This document shows positions 9,236 to 18,240 of a stretch of 64,000 nt of DNA, in pieces. The notes beneath the pieces were generated by a model. That model was not told the origin of the DNA. It ran no database searches and saw nothing but the letters and a program-made list of their open reading frames with translations. Numbering within the stretch: position 1 is the first letter of the stretch; the number at the start of each line of letters is the position of its first letter. The position numbers were made by a program, and so were the translations under genes. Source of the stretch: Burkholderia arboris (GTDB lineage Bacteria > Pseudomonadota > Gammaproteobacteria > Burkholderiales > Burkholderiaceae); NCBI RefSeq assembly GCF_902499125.1, contig NZ_CABVPX010000025.1:49009-113008 (forward strand), given 5' to 3'.

Positions 9236-11404
9236 TTACTGCGTCACTACCTTGCGCGGCTTGAAGACGCCCTGATAGTGCAGTGCCGGGCGTTCCTTCG
9301 TCGTCAGCTCGACGCCGCCGAAGGTCGGCGTCTGGCGCAGCTTCATCGCGGCCGGCGAAGCGACCGAGCCGATCGACGTCGAGCGCGAGGCCGGCGCGAG
9401 GTTGTTCGCGACGAGCAGCGCGGCTTCGCTCTTCAGGTTCGACAGCAGCACCGGATCGGTCGAGCCGTTGACCTGCGTGAGCAGCCCGCTCCAGGCCGCG
9501 TCGCTGTAGTTCACGACGTAGTAGTCGAGACCGCTCGGGTCGGCGACCACGCCCGTGCAGCCGTCGATCCGCGTCTGCGTCTGCGTGTCCTTCAGCGCGA
9601 GCGTCGTGCGTTTCGCGAGACCCTGGCCGTACGCGAGCGTGATCGGCACCGTCCACTGCACGCCCGGATACGCGTTCTTGTTCGGGAACGGCTGCTGTTT
9701 CAGCGTGATGACCGTCTGGTTCTTCGTCAGGTCGCACTGCGTATCGAGCGAGATCAGCGGCACGCCGGTCTGGCGCACGAAGCTGTCGCCGATCGGGCCG
9801 ATCGCCTGGCCGCTTTCCTTCGACAGGGCATCCCACAGGCGCTTCGGCGTACCGTTGCCGAACGAGTAGTCGACCAGGTACTGCTGCAGGCCCTTGCGCA
9901 GCGTCTGCTCGCCGAGATAGTTCTCGAGCGTCTTCAGCACGTGGCCGCCCTTGTCGTACGTGAACGCGCTGGCGCTCAGCACGAAGTCGTTCGACGCCCA
10001 GCCGTTGAAGTTCGGCGCGACCGGGAACGCGTTCGGACCGATGTCACGATTGATCACGCGGTACTTGTTCTTCACCTGGTCGAGCCAGCTGAACTCGTTG
10101 GGGAAGAACTGGATCGTCGTCTTCGTCTCGAAGAACGTCGCGAACGACTCGTTGAGCCACACGTTGTCCCACCAGTCGGCCGTGACGAGATCGCCGAACC
10201 ACTGGTGCGCGACTTCGTGCGTCAGCACCTCGTTGCCGTAGTGCGACATCGGCTGGCCCGGCTGCGGGAGGATGTCGTCGGCGAACTCGAGAATCGATCC
10301 CCAGTTCTCCATCCCGCCGAAGTTCAGGTCCTTCTGATCCTTGAACGCGTCGTTCGCGGCCACCGTGTCGAACTTCGTCAGCGGCAGCGCGATGCCCGTG
10401 TAGCGGTAGTAGAAGTCGAGGGCCTGCTTGGTGCGGTCCATCGCCGGCTTCGCCCAGTCGCTCATGCCCGGCGGCGTGAACACGCGCAGGTGCAGGCCGC
10501 CCTTGCCGCCCGGCAGCGGGCTCGTGAAGTCGTCCTCGTAGGTGTCGAACAGGCCGCCGCCGAAGAACAGCAGGTACGACGGCATCGGCGGTGTCTTGTC
10601 GAACTGCACGAGCTTGTAGCCGCCGCCGACGTTGGTCGACGGCTTCTCGGCCGCGTTCGACACGACACGCCAGCTCTGCGGCACTTCGGCCGTCACTTCA
10701 TAGGTCGGGCGGAAGGCCGGCTCGTCCCAGCCGGGGAACCACTGGCGCGACAGGTTGGTTTCGCCCTGGGTCAGGATCGCGCCGCTCGTCTTGCCGTCGG
10801 TGCCTTTCAGGTCGACGCGGAAGATGCCTTCCGCGGCCGAGCAGCCCGGATACGGATCGTCGCCGCAGCTGCCGCCCGTCTTCGCGACCGGATCGTCATA
10901 CGACTTGAAGTTGATGATGCCCGACCACTCCATGTGCAGCGAATAGTTACCCGGCGAGATCGTGCCGCTCACGGGGCGCAGCTGATAGAAGTCGCCCTTG
11001 TCCTGCGGGGTCGCGATCAGCTGGATGTTGCCCGGCTGCAGCGTGATGCGGCCGTTCGTGAACTTGATCCGGTGGCCGGCGATCACGATGTTGTTGACCG
11101 GCTTCAGCACCTTGATTTCGACATCGGCGCGGCCGTCGAACGCGTTCAGCGCTTCGTTCGGGCGGAACCACAGCCGGTAGTTCACGGGCACCACGGTGTC
11201 CGGCAACTCGACAGGCGACACGCTCTTGTCGACGTTGGACGCGCTCGGCGGCGCGGTGACGGCGGGCGACGAGCCCGTATGCGGCGCGCCGGCGGAGCTG
11301 AGCGCGGAAGCGGAGCCTGCACCGCCGTCGTCGCCGCCGCACCCGGCGAGTGCCAGTGCGGCGACGAGCGGCAGATAACGCATCTTGCGAATATGAATCG
11401 ACAT
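9236..11404 (-). CDS. M1-family zinc metallopeptidase, predicted lipoprotein (aminopeptidase N-like)
   Basis: The protein has 722 residues. A signal peptide ends in the lipobox LALAGC, with the lipidated cysteine at residue 22, so it is predicted to be an exported membrane-anchored lipoprotein. The M1 exopeptidase motif GGMEN is at 363-367, and the zinc site HEVAH at 396-400 with the third ligand E419 in NES, 19 residues after the second histidine. All catalytic residues are present. It should trim N-terminal residues from peptides in the periplasm or at the surface. An extra disulfide-like segment lies near residues 180-188. The gene is monocistronic, with its own terminator. Confidence 0.93.
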   Translation of the reverse strand: MSIHIRKMRYLPLVAALALAGCGGDDGGAGSASALSSAGAPHTGSSPAVTAPPSASNVDKSVSPVELPDTVVPVNYRLWFRPNEALNAFDGRADVEIKVLKPVNNIVIAGHRIKFTNGRITLQPGNIQLIATPQDKGDFYQLRPVSGTISPGNYSLHMEWSGIINFKSYDDPVAKTGGSCGDDPYPGCSAAEGIFRVDLKGTDGKTSGAILTQGETNLSRQWFPGWDEPAFRPTYEVTAEVPQSWRVVSNAAEKPSTNVGGGYKLVQFDKTPPMPSYLLFFGGGLFDTYEDDFTSPLPGGKGGLHLRVFTPPGMSDWAKPAMDRTKQALDFYYRYTGIALPLTKFDTVAANDAFKDQKDLNFGGMENWGSILEFADDILPQPGQPMSHYGNEVLTHEVAHQWFGDLVTADWWDNVWLNESFATFFETKTTIQFFPNEFSWLDQVKNKYRVINRDIGPNAFPVAPNFNGWASNDFVLSASAFTYDKGGHVLKTLENYLGEQTLRKGLQQYLVDYSFGNGTPKRLWDALSKESGQAIGPIGDSFVRQTGVPLISLDTQCDLTKNQTVITLKQQPFPNKNAYPGVQWTVPITLAYGQGLAKRTTLALKDTQTQTRIDGCTGVVADPSGLDYYVVNYSDAAWSGLLTQVNGSTDPVLLSNLKSEAALLVANNLAPASRSTSIGSVASPAAMKLRQTPTFGGVELTTKERPALHYQGVFKPRKVVTQ

Positions 11405-12045
11405 GACTGAAACCTCGATTGTAGAAAGAATCGTTCAGTGCTGCGAAAACGCCGGCAAAAGCAATCCCCTCGCCGTTAATCGACGGCGAAAAAATGGCAA
11501 TGACGGATTATTCGAAAAGACGGTAGCCGACTACGTGAAGGTAATCATGGTTTACTGCCCCCTCTGGATTTCCGGATATTGGTTAACTTGCCGGTTCAAA
11601 ATGGCCGGGCGCGTGTTGTACTGAATTGATTTCGCGCGCACGACACCGGGCCGCACGCCCGGCGCGGGCGCGCGATCCCTTTGAACCGACGACCTACGGG
11701 GCTGGCCGGGCCAGTCCGCAGGACGGAAGGAAGGCGTGTCGCCGTTCCGTAAATTCGCCGTCATGCGGCTTCAAGGTTTGTCGGCTTGCTCCAAGGATGC
11801 GTAAATATACTTGATGGTTTTGGGTAAAGGAAACGAAAAATTTAGAAAGAGCATCTATCGAATTCTCCGTGCTTCATTGAATGCTGGAAGTCATTAATTC
11901 GCTTTCCGTTTAGCTGGCGATTTCGTAGTTTTAATCTATTAACGATCTGGCGTCGCGGCGAAAACTACGAAATCCGGCGTGAGGCGGCGTGCTCGGTACA
12001 ATGCCTCGACGACCCGCTCACCGATCGCCGCGAGGAGGCCTTCCC
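11405..12045. other. 641-base intergenic region with a 14-bp inverted repeat
   Basis: No reading frame here has a credible ribosome site or family signature. The DNA is clearly more AT-rich than the flanks, especially 11805-11960. It separates divergent genes (M1 peptidase to the left, WHy lipoprotein to the right), so both promoters should lie here. The most distinct structure is the inverted repeat at 11919-11974, listed separately. Confidence 0.6.
11919..11974. repeat. Perfect 14-bp inverted repeat with 28-bp spacer
   Basis: The arms GATTTCGTAGTTTT (11919-11932) and AAAACTACGAAATC (11961-11974) are exact reverse complements. The spacer runs 11933-11960. The repeat ends sharply, as flanking bases do not pair. 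It lies 71 bases before the start of the WHy lipoprotein gene. It could be an operator pair, an RNA stem in that gene's leader, or the end-repeats of a lost element. There is no T-run on either side to suggest a terminator. Confidence 0.7.
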
Positions 12046-12540
12046 ATGCCACGTGCCCTGTTCCGTATCGCGCTGCTGCGCGCCATGCCGCTGCTGTTCA
12101 CCGCCGTGTTCCTGCTCGGCGGTTGCGCGGGGCTGACGCGCGCGCCGTTGAGCGTGACGGTCGTCGGGCTCGACCCGCTCGTCGGGCAGGGGCTCGAGAT
12201 GCGTTTCAGCCTGAAGTTGCGCGTGCAGAATCCGAACGATGCCCCGATCGACTATGACGGCATTTCGGTCGCGCTCGACCTGAACGGCACGCCGTTCGCG
12301 AGTGGCGTCAGCGATCGCACGGGCACCGTGCCGCGTTTCGGCGAGGCCGTGCTCGACGTGCCCGTTTCGGTATCGGCTTTCGCCGCCGCGCGGCAGGCGT
12401 GGAACCTGCCCGGCGCGGCCGCGAACGGCGAGCTGCCGTATGCGCTGCGCGGCCGGCTCGCCGGCGGCGTGCTCGGTACCGTGCACTTCAACGACGCGGG
12501 CACGCTGCGTCTGCCGGCGATGCCGGGGTGGGGCGGGTAG
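12046..12540 (+). CDS. LEA type 2 (WHy-domain) lipoprotein
   Basis: The protein has 164 residues from the ATG at 12046, which has a strong GAGGAGG ribosome site. A signal peptide ends in the lipobox LLGGC with the lipidated cysteine at residue 27. The body matches the WHy/LEA14-type beta-sandwich (for example LKLRVQNPNDAPIDYDGISVALDLNGTPF), a fold seen in desiccation and stress proteins of plants and in bacterial lipoproteins. The partner and exact role are unknown; a structural or stress role at the envelope is inferred. Confidence 0.85.
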   Translation: MPRALFRIALLRAMPLLFTAVFLLGGCAGLTRAPLSVTVVGLDPLVGQGLEMRFSLKLRVQNPNDAPIDYDGISVALDLNGTPFASGVSDRTGTVPRFGEAVLDVPVSVSAFAAARQAWNLPGAAANGELPYALRGRLAGGVLGTVHFNDAGTLRLPAMPGWGG

Positions 12541-12693
12541 TTCGTGCGGTCGCGTTCAACATCGGCCAAATATTGCCGAAAATTGACTAATTGACGATCT
12601 TCAACGTTCATTCTGATGCGATCTCGATTTTTGCCGACGATGCCCATAGACTGGCCGGTGTCCGAGGGCCGGACATTCTTCCAGGAGAAAACC

Positions 12694-13026
12694 ATGGCGG
12701 CAAAATTCGAGATCAAGCAAGCCACGAACGGTCAGTACTACTTCCACCTGAAGTCGGCGAACGGCGAGATCATCCTCGCGAGCGAGCGGTACCAGGAGAA
12801 AAGCGGCGCGAGAAACGGGATCGCGTCCGTGCGTGAAAATGCACCGCTGGACCATCGCTACGAGCGCAAGCTCGCCCACAACGGTGAGCCGATGTTCAAC
12901 CTGAAGTCCGCGAATCACCAGGTCATCGGTACCAGTGAAACCTACTCGAGCGTGCAAGCACGCGAGAACGGCATTGCGGCCGTCAAGCGCGATGCGCCCG
13001 TTGCGGAAGCGTTCGATCTGGCCTGA
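12694..13026 (+). CDS. YegP-type DUF1508 tandem-repeat protein
   Basis: The 110-residue protein starts at 12694 behind CAGGAGAAA. It has two tandem DUF1508 units, roughly residues 1-50 and 52-102, each with the pattern (F/Y)xLKSAN(G/H)xxI and a terminal repeat such as ARNGIASV / ARENGIAAV. YegP-like proteins are small cytoplasmic proteins of unknown function, often listed among stress-induced genes. The length matches two-unit members. A terminator follows directly. Confidence 0.9.
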   Translation: MAAKFEIKQATNGQYYFHLKSANGEIILASERYQEKSGARNGIASVRENAPLDHRYERKLAHNGEPMFNLKSANHQVIGTSETYSSVQARENGIAAVKRDAPVAEAFDLA

Positions 13027-13035
13027 TCGCCGGTT

Positions 13036-13080
13036 GCGCCGCGACGGGCGCCTTCGGGCCCGCGTCGCGGCGCCTGTTTT
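13036..13080 (+). terminator. Rho-independent terminator of the YegP gene
   Basis: An 11-bp perfect stem (GCGCCGCGACG / CGTCGCGGCGC, 13036-13046 and 13063-13073) encloses a second short GC stem and is followed by CTGTTTT. Confidence 0.7.
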
Positions 13081-13162
13081 GCCGGGTCGGGCAAAGCGCG
13101 GTATGGTGTGGTCCGCGCGGTGAATTCCCGCCGCCGTTGAAGCCAACCGTAACCGAGTTCGC

Positions 13163-14302
13163 GTGACCGATTTCCCCGTTTTCCACTGGGCCGACGCCGA
13201 CGGCGCCGATCATGCCGTGCGCTGGCGCTCCGAAGCCGGCGTGCAACCGCCGAAGCGTGCGGTGCCCGCCGACGACCGCCTCACGGCCGACGTGGCCTAC
13301 CGCCTTGCATGCGAGGGCACCGCGCTCGTCTGGCAGGGCGATTTCCAGAATGCGCGCCAGCTCGTGCAGGCGATGGCGCGCCGTGTCGAACGCAAGCCGA
13401 AGAAGGCGAAAACCGCGGCCGGCGTCGATGCATTCAACCTGCATCGCCTCGCGCAGTCGCAGCGCGCCCGTACGCTCGGCATGCTGCTGATCCCGCTCGA
13501 CGCCGATTACACGATCCCGCTGCGCCGCGCGCCCGACGTGCGCGCCGCCTGCGAGGAAGCGTACGGGCCCGGCGGCGCGCCGTCGGTCGTGTCGCTGCGC
13601 GAACTGCTCGGCCTCGTCGGCGCGCATGAGTGGCGCAAGAAGGGGGTGCCGATCCCGGCGCTCGGCGGTGCACCGATTCACCCGCACTACGGCGTGTTCT
13701 CGCCGGTGCGCGGCGAATACGTCGAGCTCGTGGCGCGTGCCCCGCTGCCGGCGACGTCGCTCGCGTTCGACATCGGTACCGGCACGGGCGTGCTGGCGGC
13801 CGTGCTCGCATCGCGCGGCGTCGCGCGCATCGTCGCAACCGACCAGGATCCGCGCGCGCTGGCCTGCGCGCGCGAGAACGTCGCGCGGCTCGGTCATGCC
13901 GGCCAGGTCGACGTCGTCGAGGCCGATCTCTTTCCGGCCGGCCGTGCGCCGCTCGTGGTCTGCAACCCGCCTTGGGTGCCGGCCCGGCCGAGCGCGCCGA
14001 TCGAATACGCGGTCTACGACCCCGACAGCCGCATGCTGCGCGGCTTCCTCGCGGGGCTCGCCGCGCACCTCGAGCCGGGCGGCGAAGGCTGGCTGATCCT
14101 GTCCGATTTCGCCGAACATCTCGGCCTGCGGCCGCGCGACACGCTGCTGCAATGGATCGACGAAGCGGGCCTCGTCGTGCTCGGCCGCGACGACATCCGT
14201 CCCGCGCACCCGAAATCGACGGACGCCGACGATCCGCTGCACGCGGCGCGCCAGGCCGAGGTCACGTCGCTGTGGCGGCTCGGCGCGCGAGTCCGAGCCT
14301 GA
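13163..14302 (+). CDS. Class I SAM-dependent methyltransferase (N5-glutamine/N6-adenine type)
   Basis: The protein has 379 residues from a GTG start at 13163. The N-terminal part (to about residue 190) is a substrate-recognition region. The methyltransferase core carries motif I DIGTGTGVLA at about 203-212 and the catalytic NPPW motif at 268-271. NPPW/NPPY marks enzymes that methylate planar amide or amino nitrogens, such as PrmB/PrmC on glutamine or RNA guanine/adenine enzymes. It resembles a family of putative rRNA or protein methyltransferases, but the target is not determinable here. It is followed after 89 bases by another methyltransferase gene. Confidence 0.85.
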   Translation: MTDFPVFHWADADGADHAVRWRSEAGVQPPKRAVPADDRLTADVAYRLACEGTALVWQGDFQNARQLVQAMARRVERKPKKAKTAAGVDAFNLHRLAQSQRARTLGMLLIPLDADYTIPLRRAPDVRAACEEAYGPGGAPSVVSLRELLGLVGAHEWRKKGVPIPALGGAPIHPHYGVFSPVRGEYVELVARAPLPATSLAFDIGTGTGVLAAVLASRGVARIVATDQDPRALACARENVARLGHAGQVDVVEADLFPAGRAPLVVCNPPWVPARPSAPIEYAVYDPDSRMLRGFLAGLAAHLEPGGEGWLILSDFAEHLGLRPRDTLLQWIDEAGLVVLGRDDIRPAHPKSTDADDPLHAARQAEVTSLWRLGARVRA

Positions 14303-14391
14303 CCGCGCATTTTCGGTAAACTGTCGCCATTCCTCACGAATTCCCGCCGCCGGGCCGTGGTCGACCGACCGTGGCCCGGCGCCGCATCACG

Positions 14392-15282
14392 ATGTCGAAC
14401 CAGACCCACGAAATCCGCCCGGAGCAGTCCGTCGAACTGCTGAAGGAACTGCACATCCTGACCCGCGACGGCAAGCTGAACCAGGACAGCCGCCGCAAGC
14501 TGAAGCAGGTCTATCACCTGTTCCAGTTCATCGAGCCGCTGCTCGCCGGCGTGCAGGCCGAAAAAAGCAACGTGACGCTCGTCGATCACGGTGCCGGCAA
14601 GTCGTATCTCGGCTTCATCCTGTACGACCTGTTCTTCAAGCAGCAGCCGGGGCACGGCACGCCGGCGTTCGCGTCGCACGTGTACGGGATCGAGACGCGC
14701 GAGGCGCTCGTCACGCGCTCGATCGAGCTGGCCGCGCGGCTCGGGTTCGACGGCATGTCGTTCCTGAACCTGTCGGTCGCCGATTCGATCACGTCGCCGC
14801 AGCTACCCGAAACCGTCGATGTCGTCACCGCGCTGCATGCCTGCGACACGGCGACCGACGACGCGATCCGCTTCGCGCTCGCGAAGCGCGCGCAGCACAT
14901 CGTGCTGGTGCCGTGCTGCCAGGCGGAAGTCGCAGGCGTGCTGCGCAAGAACAAGGGCAAGTCGCTCGCGAATGCGCTGACCGAGGTGTGGCGGCATCCG
15001 CTGCATACGCGCGAATTCGGCAGCCAGATCACCAACGTGCTGCGCTGCCTGCAGCTCGAAGCGCACGGCTACCAGGTCAGCGTGACCGAACTGGTCGGCT
15101 GGGAGCATTCGATGAAGAACGAGCTGATCGTCGCGCAGTACAAGAACCTGCCGCGCCGGCGGCCCGGCGAGCGGTTGAACGAGATCCTCGGGATGTTCGG
15201 CCTCGCCGAACTGAACGAGCGCTTCTTCGTGGCGCAAGCCGCGGCAGCGGGCGGCGACGCCGTCGAGCCGGCCGAAGGCTGA
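14392..15282 (+). CDS. SAM-dependent methyltransferase, Methyltransf_32-like
   Basis: The protein has 296 residues, starting at the ATG at 14392. Features include a motif I-like VDHGAGKSYLGFIL at about 64-77, an acidic DVVTALHACDTATDDAI region, and VLVPCCQAEV with a paired cysteine near residue 180. These are typical of the Methyltransf_32 (PF13679) family, which includes predicted RNA methyltransferases. The substrate is unknown. It runs in the same direction as the preceding methyltransferase and may share its transcript. Confidence 0.82.
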   Translation: MSNQTHEIRPEQSVELLKELHILTRDGKLNQDSRRKLKQVYHLFQFIEPLLAGVQAEKSNVTLVDHGAGKSYLGFILYDLFFKQQPGHGTPAFASHVYGIETREALVTRSIELAARLGFDGMSFLNLSVADSITSPQLPETVDVVTALHACDTATDDAIRFALAKRAQHIVLVPCCQAEVAGVLRKNKGKSLANALTEVWRHPLHTREFGSQITNVLRCLQLEAHGYQVSVTELVGWEHSMKNELIVAQYKNLPRRRPGERLNEILGMFGLAELNERFFVAQAAAAGGDAVEPAEG

Positions 15283-15310
15283 CGCGCAGCCCGCGCGCCC
15301 GCGCAGCGCG

Positions 15311-15883
15311 TCAGACGTCGTCGCCCGGCCGGCGCATCCATTCGCGCCAGCCGTCGTGGCCGAGGCGGCGCAGTGTTTCCTGATTCTTTTCGTAGATCGC
15401 GGACGCGTCCGGGAACGCGTCGACCGCGCGCGCGATGCTGTCTTCGCGCAGCAGGTGCAGGATCGGGTACGGCGCGCGGTTCGTGTAGTTCTCGATGTCG
15501 TCGGGCCCGGTGCCTTCGAACCGGTATTGCGGATGGAAGCTCGCGATCTGCAGCACGCCGTCGAGCCGCAGTTGCTGCACGAGCCGCTCGGCAAAGAACA
15601 GCGCATCGTTGTAGTCGACGAAATCGGCGAACGCATGCGGGAAGATCACGAGCGTCGTGTCGACCTGCTGCGGGTCCGCTGCGTCGAGCGCGCGTAGCTC
15701 GGTTTCGAGTTCGGCGAGTGCGTCTTCCAGCGTCGTCGCTTCGCTGATCGCGTAGCGCACCTGTTCCTTCACATAGACGCTTTTCGCGAACGGGCACAGA
15801 TTGAGCCCGATCACCGCGCGCGCGAGCCAGTGCCGCGTGGCGGCGAGGATGTCGTCGTGCGATTCGGGGCGGGTATCGGTCAT
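15311..15883 (-). CDS. DUF1415 family protein
   Basis: The protein has 190 residues from the ATG at 15883. The conserved start WLARAVIGLNLCPFAKSV and the later segment SFHPQYRFEGT..NYTNRAPYPILHLLRE identify DUF1415, a widespread proteobacterial cytoplasmic family without an assigned function. A single conserved cysteine in LNLCPFA may be functional. It is convergent with the methyltransferase gene. No enzyme activity is claimed. Confidence 0.88.
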   Translation of the reverse strand: MTDTRPESHDDILAATRHWLARAVIGLNLCPFAKSVYVKEQVRYAISEATTLEDALAELETELRALDAADPQQVDTTLVIFPHAFADFVDYNDALFFAERLVQQLRLDGVLQIASFHPQYRFEGTGPDDIENYTNRAPYPILHLLREDSIARAVDAFPDASAIYEKNQETLRRLGHDGWREWMRRPGDDV

Positions 15884-15959
15884 GGTGAAACCAGTCGGGC
15901 GGAGGAGCGGCGAGGGCCGCATTGTAGCGGGCCCGCCGCGCTCGGGCGCATGCGCCCGG

Positions 15960-16580
15960 TCAAGCGCACGCGGCTTCGATCAACTGCGTGACGAGCGCCG
16001 GCGCGGTGCCGATCGGCGTTTCGCCGTGCCGGTAGGTCTGGCTCGCCGCGTAGATACCTTCGACCACCAGCGCGAGCGCGTCGGCCAGCGCCTTCGGTTG
16101 CCGCGCGCCGGCGCCCTCGCATAGCGCGACGAGCCGCTTCATCAGCTGTTCCTTGTTCTGCGCGACGCGCTCGCGCGCCGGGTGCGACGCGTCCGGAAAT
16201 TCGGCGGCGACGTTGACGAATGGGCAGCCGCGATAGTCCTTCTGCGTCGCGCGCTCGGCAAGGTCGACGAAATACTGGATCAACTGCGCCTTCGGCTGGC
16301 CCGGATGTTTCGCGGTGCTCGTGTCGAGGCGCTCGAAGAAACACGCATCCATCCGCTCCAGATACGCGAGGATCAGCTCGTCCTTCGACGAAAACTGGCG
16401 GTACAGGCTCATCTTGTTGACGCCCGCGCGCTCCACGACGGCCTCGACGCCGACCGTGCGAACCCCTTCCTTGTAAAACAGCTCCTCGGCGGCGCGCAGC
16501 AGGTGCTCCTGCGCGGTGGCGCCGTCCATCGGCCGGCGCGTGCGGCGCGCCAGCGGTTTGGCGATCTCGATGCCCGACAT
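15960..16580 (-). CDS. TetR-family transcriptional regulator
   Basis: The protein has 206 residues. The ATG at 16580 is preferred over one 18 bases upstream because GAGGG precedes it. The N-terminal helix-turn-helix is at about residues 22-66 (LLRAAEELFYKEGVRTVGVEAVVERAGVNKMSLYRQFSSKDELI), a classic TetR pattern. The C-terminal part is the ligand and dimer domain. It is divergent from an MFS transporter, and two 16-bp inverted repeats in the shared region are candidate operators. The likely role is a local repressor of the exporter and of itself. Confidence 0.93.
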   Translation of the reverse strand: MSGIEIAKPLARRTRRPMDGATAQEHLLRAAEELFYKEGVRTVGVEAVVERAGVNKMSLYRQFSSKDELILAYLERMDACFFERLDTSTAKHPGQPKAQLIQYFVDLAERATQKDYRGCPFVNVAAEFPDASHPARERVAQNKEQLMKRLVALCEGAGARQPKALADALALVVEGIYAASQTYRHGETPIGTAPALVTQLIEAACA

Positions 16581-16608
16581 GATGACCCTCGGCTGCATAG
16601 TGAATTGC

Positions 16609-16665
16609 TTGACATGTTACCGACTGGTAACTACGATCGCAACACACTTGTGACCGGTCGGTAAC
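16609..16665. promoter_or_regulatory. Divergent tetR/MFS promoters with two candidate TetR operators
   Basis: On the plus strand, TTGACA (16609-16614) and TACGAT (16632-16637) are 17 bases apart. On the minus strand, TTGCGA (16642-16637) and TAACAT (16619-16614) are also 17 bases apart. The inverted repeat GTTACCGACTGGTAAC (16616-16631) fills the spacer of the forward promoter and overlaps the reverse one. A second copy, GTGACCGGTCGGTAAC (16650-16665), starts 34 bases further on. This arrangement fits repression of both genes by the TetR protein, which is inferred. Confidence 0.78.
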
Positions 16666-16799
16666 AATCGCGGCCGGATCAACAGACAAATGCCAAGCGT
16701 CGGCCCGGGTCAGCCGATGTTGAAATGTGCGGCGGAGGTGGCCTGGTTGGGGCGGAGCGGGCGCGATGGCGCCGGAACCGCCAACTGGAGAACGCGAAG

Positions 16800-18083
16800 A
16801 TGAACTGGGCAGTGACACGAATCGGCGGGCGCTTCCATTACGGATGGCTCGCGGCGGCGGTGGTATTCCTGATCTTGCTGGCGGCAGCCGGCACGCGCGC
16901 GACGCCGAGCGTGCTGATGGTGCCGCTCGAGCGCGAGCTCGGCTGGAGCCGGGCGGCGATTTCGCTGGCGATTTCGGTGAACATCGCGCTGTATGGCCTG
17001 ACGGGCCCGTTCGCGGCCGCCGCGATGCAGCGCTTCGGGCTGCGTCCGACGATCCTCACCGCGCTCGTGACGATGAGCGTGGGTGTCGCGCTGTCGTCGA
17101 TGATGACGCAGAGCTGGCAGATGGTCGTGATCTGGGGCCTGATGGTTGGCTGCTCGACGGGCGTCGTCGCGCTGACGCTGTCCGCGACCTTCGTCACGCG
17201 CTGGTTCCATGCGCGGCGCGGCCTCGTGATGGGGATCCTGACCGCGAGCACGGCCACCGGCCAGCTCGTGTTCCTGCCGATGCTCGCGGCGATCGCGCAG
17301 CACCACGGCTGGCGGCCGGTCGTGCTGGGCGTCGCGGTGGCGGCTGCGATCGTGATTCCGCTCGTTGCCTTCCTGCTGCCCGAGCGGCCGGCCGACGTGC
17401 AACTGCGCCCGTACGGCGAACCGGCCGATGCGCCGGCCGCGCCGGACGCGTCGAAGGAGAACCCGCTCGCGGTTGCGTTCCGCACGCTGCTGATGGCGAG
17501 CCGTTCGCGCGATTTCTGGCTGCTGTTCTTCAGCTTCTTCATCTGCGGCGCGAGCACCAACGGGTATGTCGGCACGCACCTGATCGCCATGTGCAGCGAC
17601 TACGGGATGACCGAGGTGCAGGGCGCATCGCTGCTCGCGGCGATGGGCGTGTTCGACCTGTTCGGCACGACGCTGTCGGGCTGGCTGTCCGACCGCTACG
17701 ACAACCGCGTGCTGCTGTTCTGGTACTACGGGCTGCGCGGTCTGTCGCTGATCTACCTGCCGCATGCGTTCGGGATCGACTTCTTTGGGCTGCCGCTGTT
17801 CGCGATGTTCTACGGGCTCGACTGGATCGCGACCGTGCCGCCCACCGTGCGGCTCGCAACCGACGTGTTCGGCAAGGCCGCGGCGCCGGTCGTGTTCGGC
17901 TGGATCGTCGCCGGCCACCAGCTCGGCGCGGCATTCGCGGCGCTCGGCGCAGGGCTGCTGCGTGCGAGCCTCGGCACCTACACGATCGCGTCGATGATCT
18001 CGGGCGGACTGTGCATCGTCGGCGCGCTGATCGTGCTGCGGATCAACCGCGGTCCGTCGCGCGCGGCTGCGCAGGCGGCCTGA
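16800..18083 (+). CDS. MFS transporter
   Basis: The protein has 427 residues and twelve predicted membrane helices, from the ATG at 16800 with GGAG 11 bases before it. A DRxxxR-like loop and the repeated glycine-rich helices typical of the major facilitator superfamily are present (for example GWLSDRYDNRVLLFWYYGLRG after helix 8). It resembles the anion:cation/monocarboxylate branch with an N-terminal GWLAAAVVFLILL helix. Control by the divergent TetR protein suggests a small hydrophobic or organic-acid substrate, but none can be named. The leader from the predicted promoter is about 150 bases. Confidence 0.9.
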   Translation: MNWAVTRIGGRFHYGWLAAAVVFLILLAAAGTRATPSVLMVPLERELGWSRAAISLAISVNIALYGLTGPFAAAAMQRFGLRPTILTALVTMSVGVALSSMMTQSWQMVVIWGLMVGCSTGVVALTLSATFVTRWFHARRGLVMGILTASTATGQLVFLPMLAAIAQHHGWRPVVLGVAVAAAIVIPLVAFLLPERPADVQLRPYGEPADAPAAPDASKENPLAVAFRTLLMASRSRDFWLLFFSFFICGASTNGYVGTHLIAMCSDYGMTEVQGASLLAAMGVFDLFGTTLSGWLSDRYDNRVLLFWYYGLRGLSLIYLPHAFGIDFFGLPLFAMFYGLDWIATVPPTVRLATDVFGKAAAPVVFGWIVAGHQLGAAFAALGAGLLRASLGTYTIASMISGGLCIVGALIVLRINRGPSRAAAQAA

Positions 18084-18096
18084 CCACGATGAGCCC

Positions 18097-18123
18097 GGCC
18101 GGCCGCACACGCTGCGGCCGGCC
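18097..18123 (+). terminator. Strong hairpin after the MFS gene, without T-run
   Basis: An 11-bp perfect stem (GGCCGGCCGCA / TGCGGCCGGCC) with the loop CACGC lies 14 bases after the MFS stop codon. No T-run follows, so it may stabilise the 3' end or attenuate rather than terminate. Confidence 0.45.
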
Positions 18124-18240
18124 AATGCAGGCACGCAGATTTGCATAGCGCGGGAGGATCGGGCGCGCAGCCGCTCAAGCGGGTATGCTTGCGGTTCGCC
18201 GGGCGTTCGCGCCCCTTCATCGATGTCAGCGAGGAACCGC

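Noticed and set aside
8627..11410. 927-codon open frame on the plus strand
   Set aside because: It overlaps the LysR gene and runs antisense to the M1 peptidase, which has intact GGMEN and HEVAH motifs. The frame is compositionally biased and without features.
11403..11624. 73-codon frame in the intergenic region
   Set aside because: It overlaps the start of the M1 peptidase gene on the other strand, has no ribosome site and no recognisable feature.
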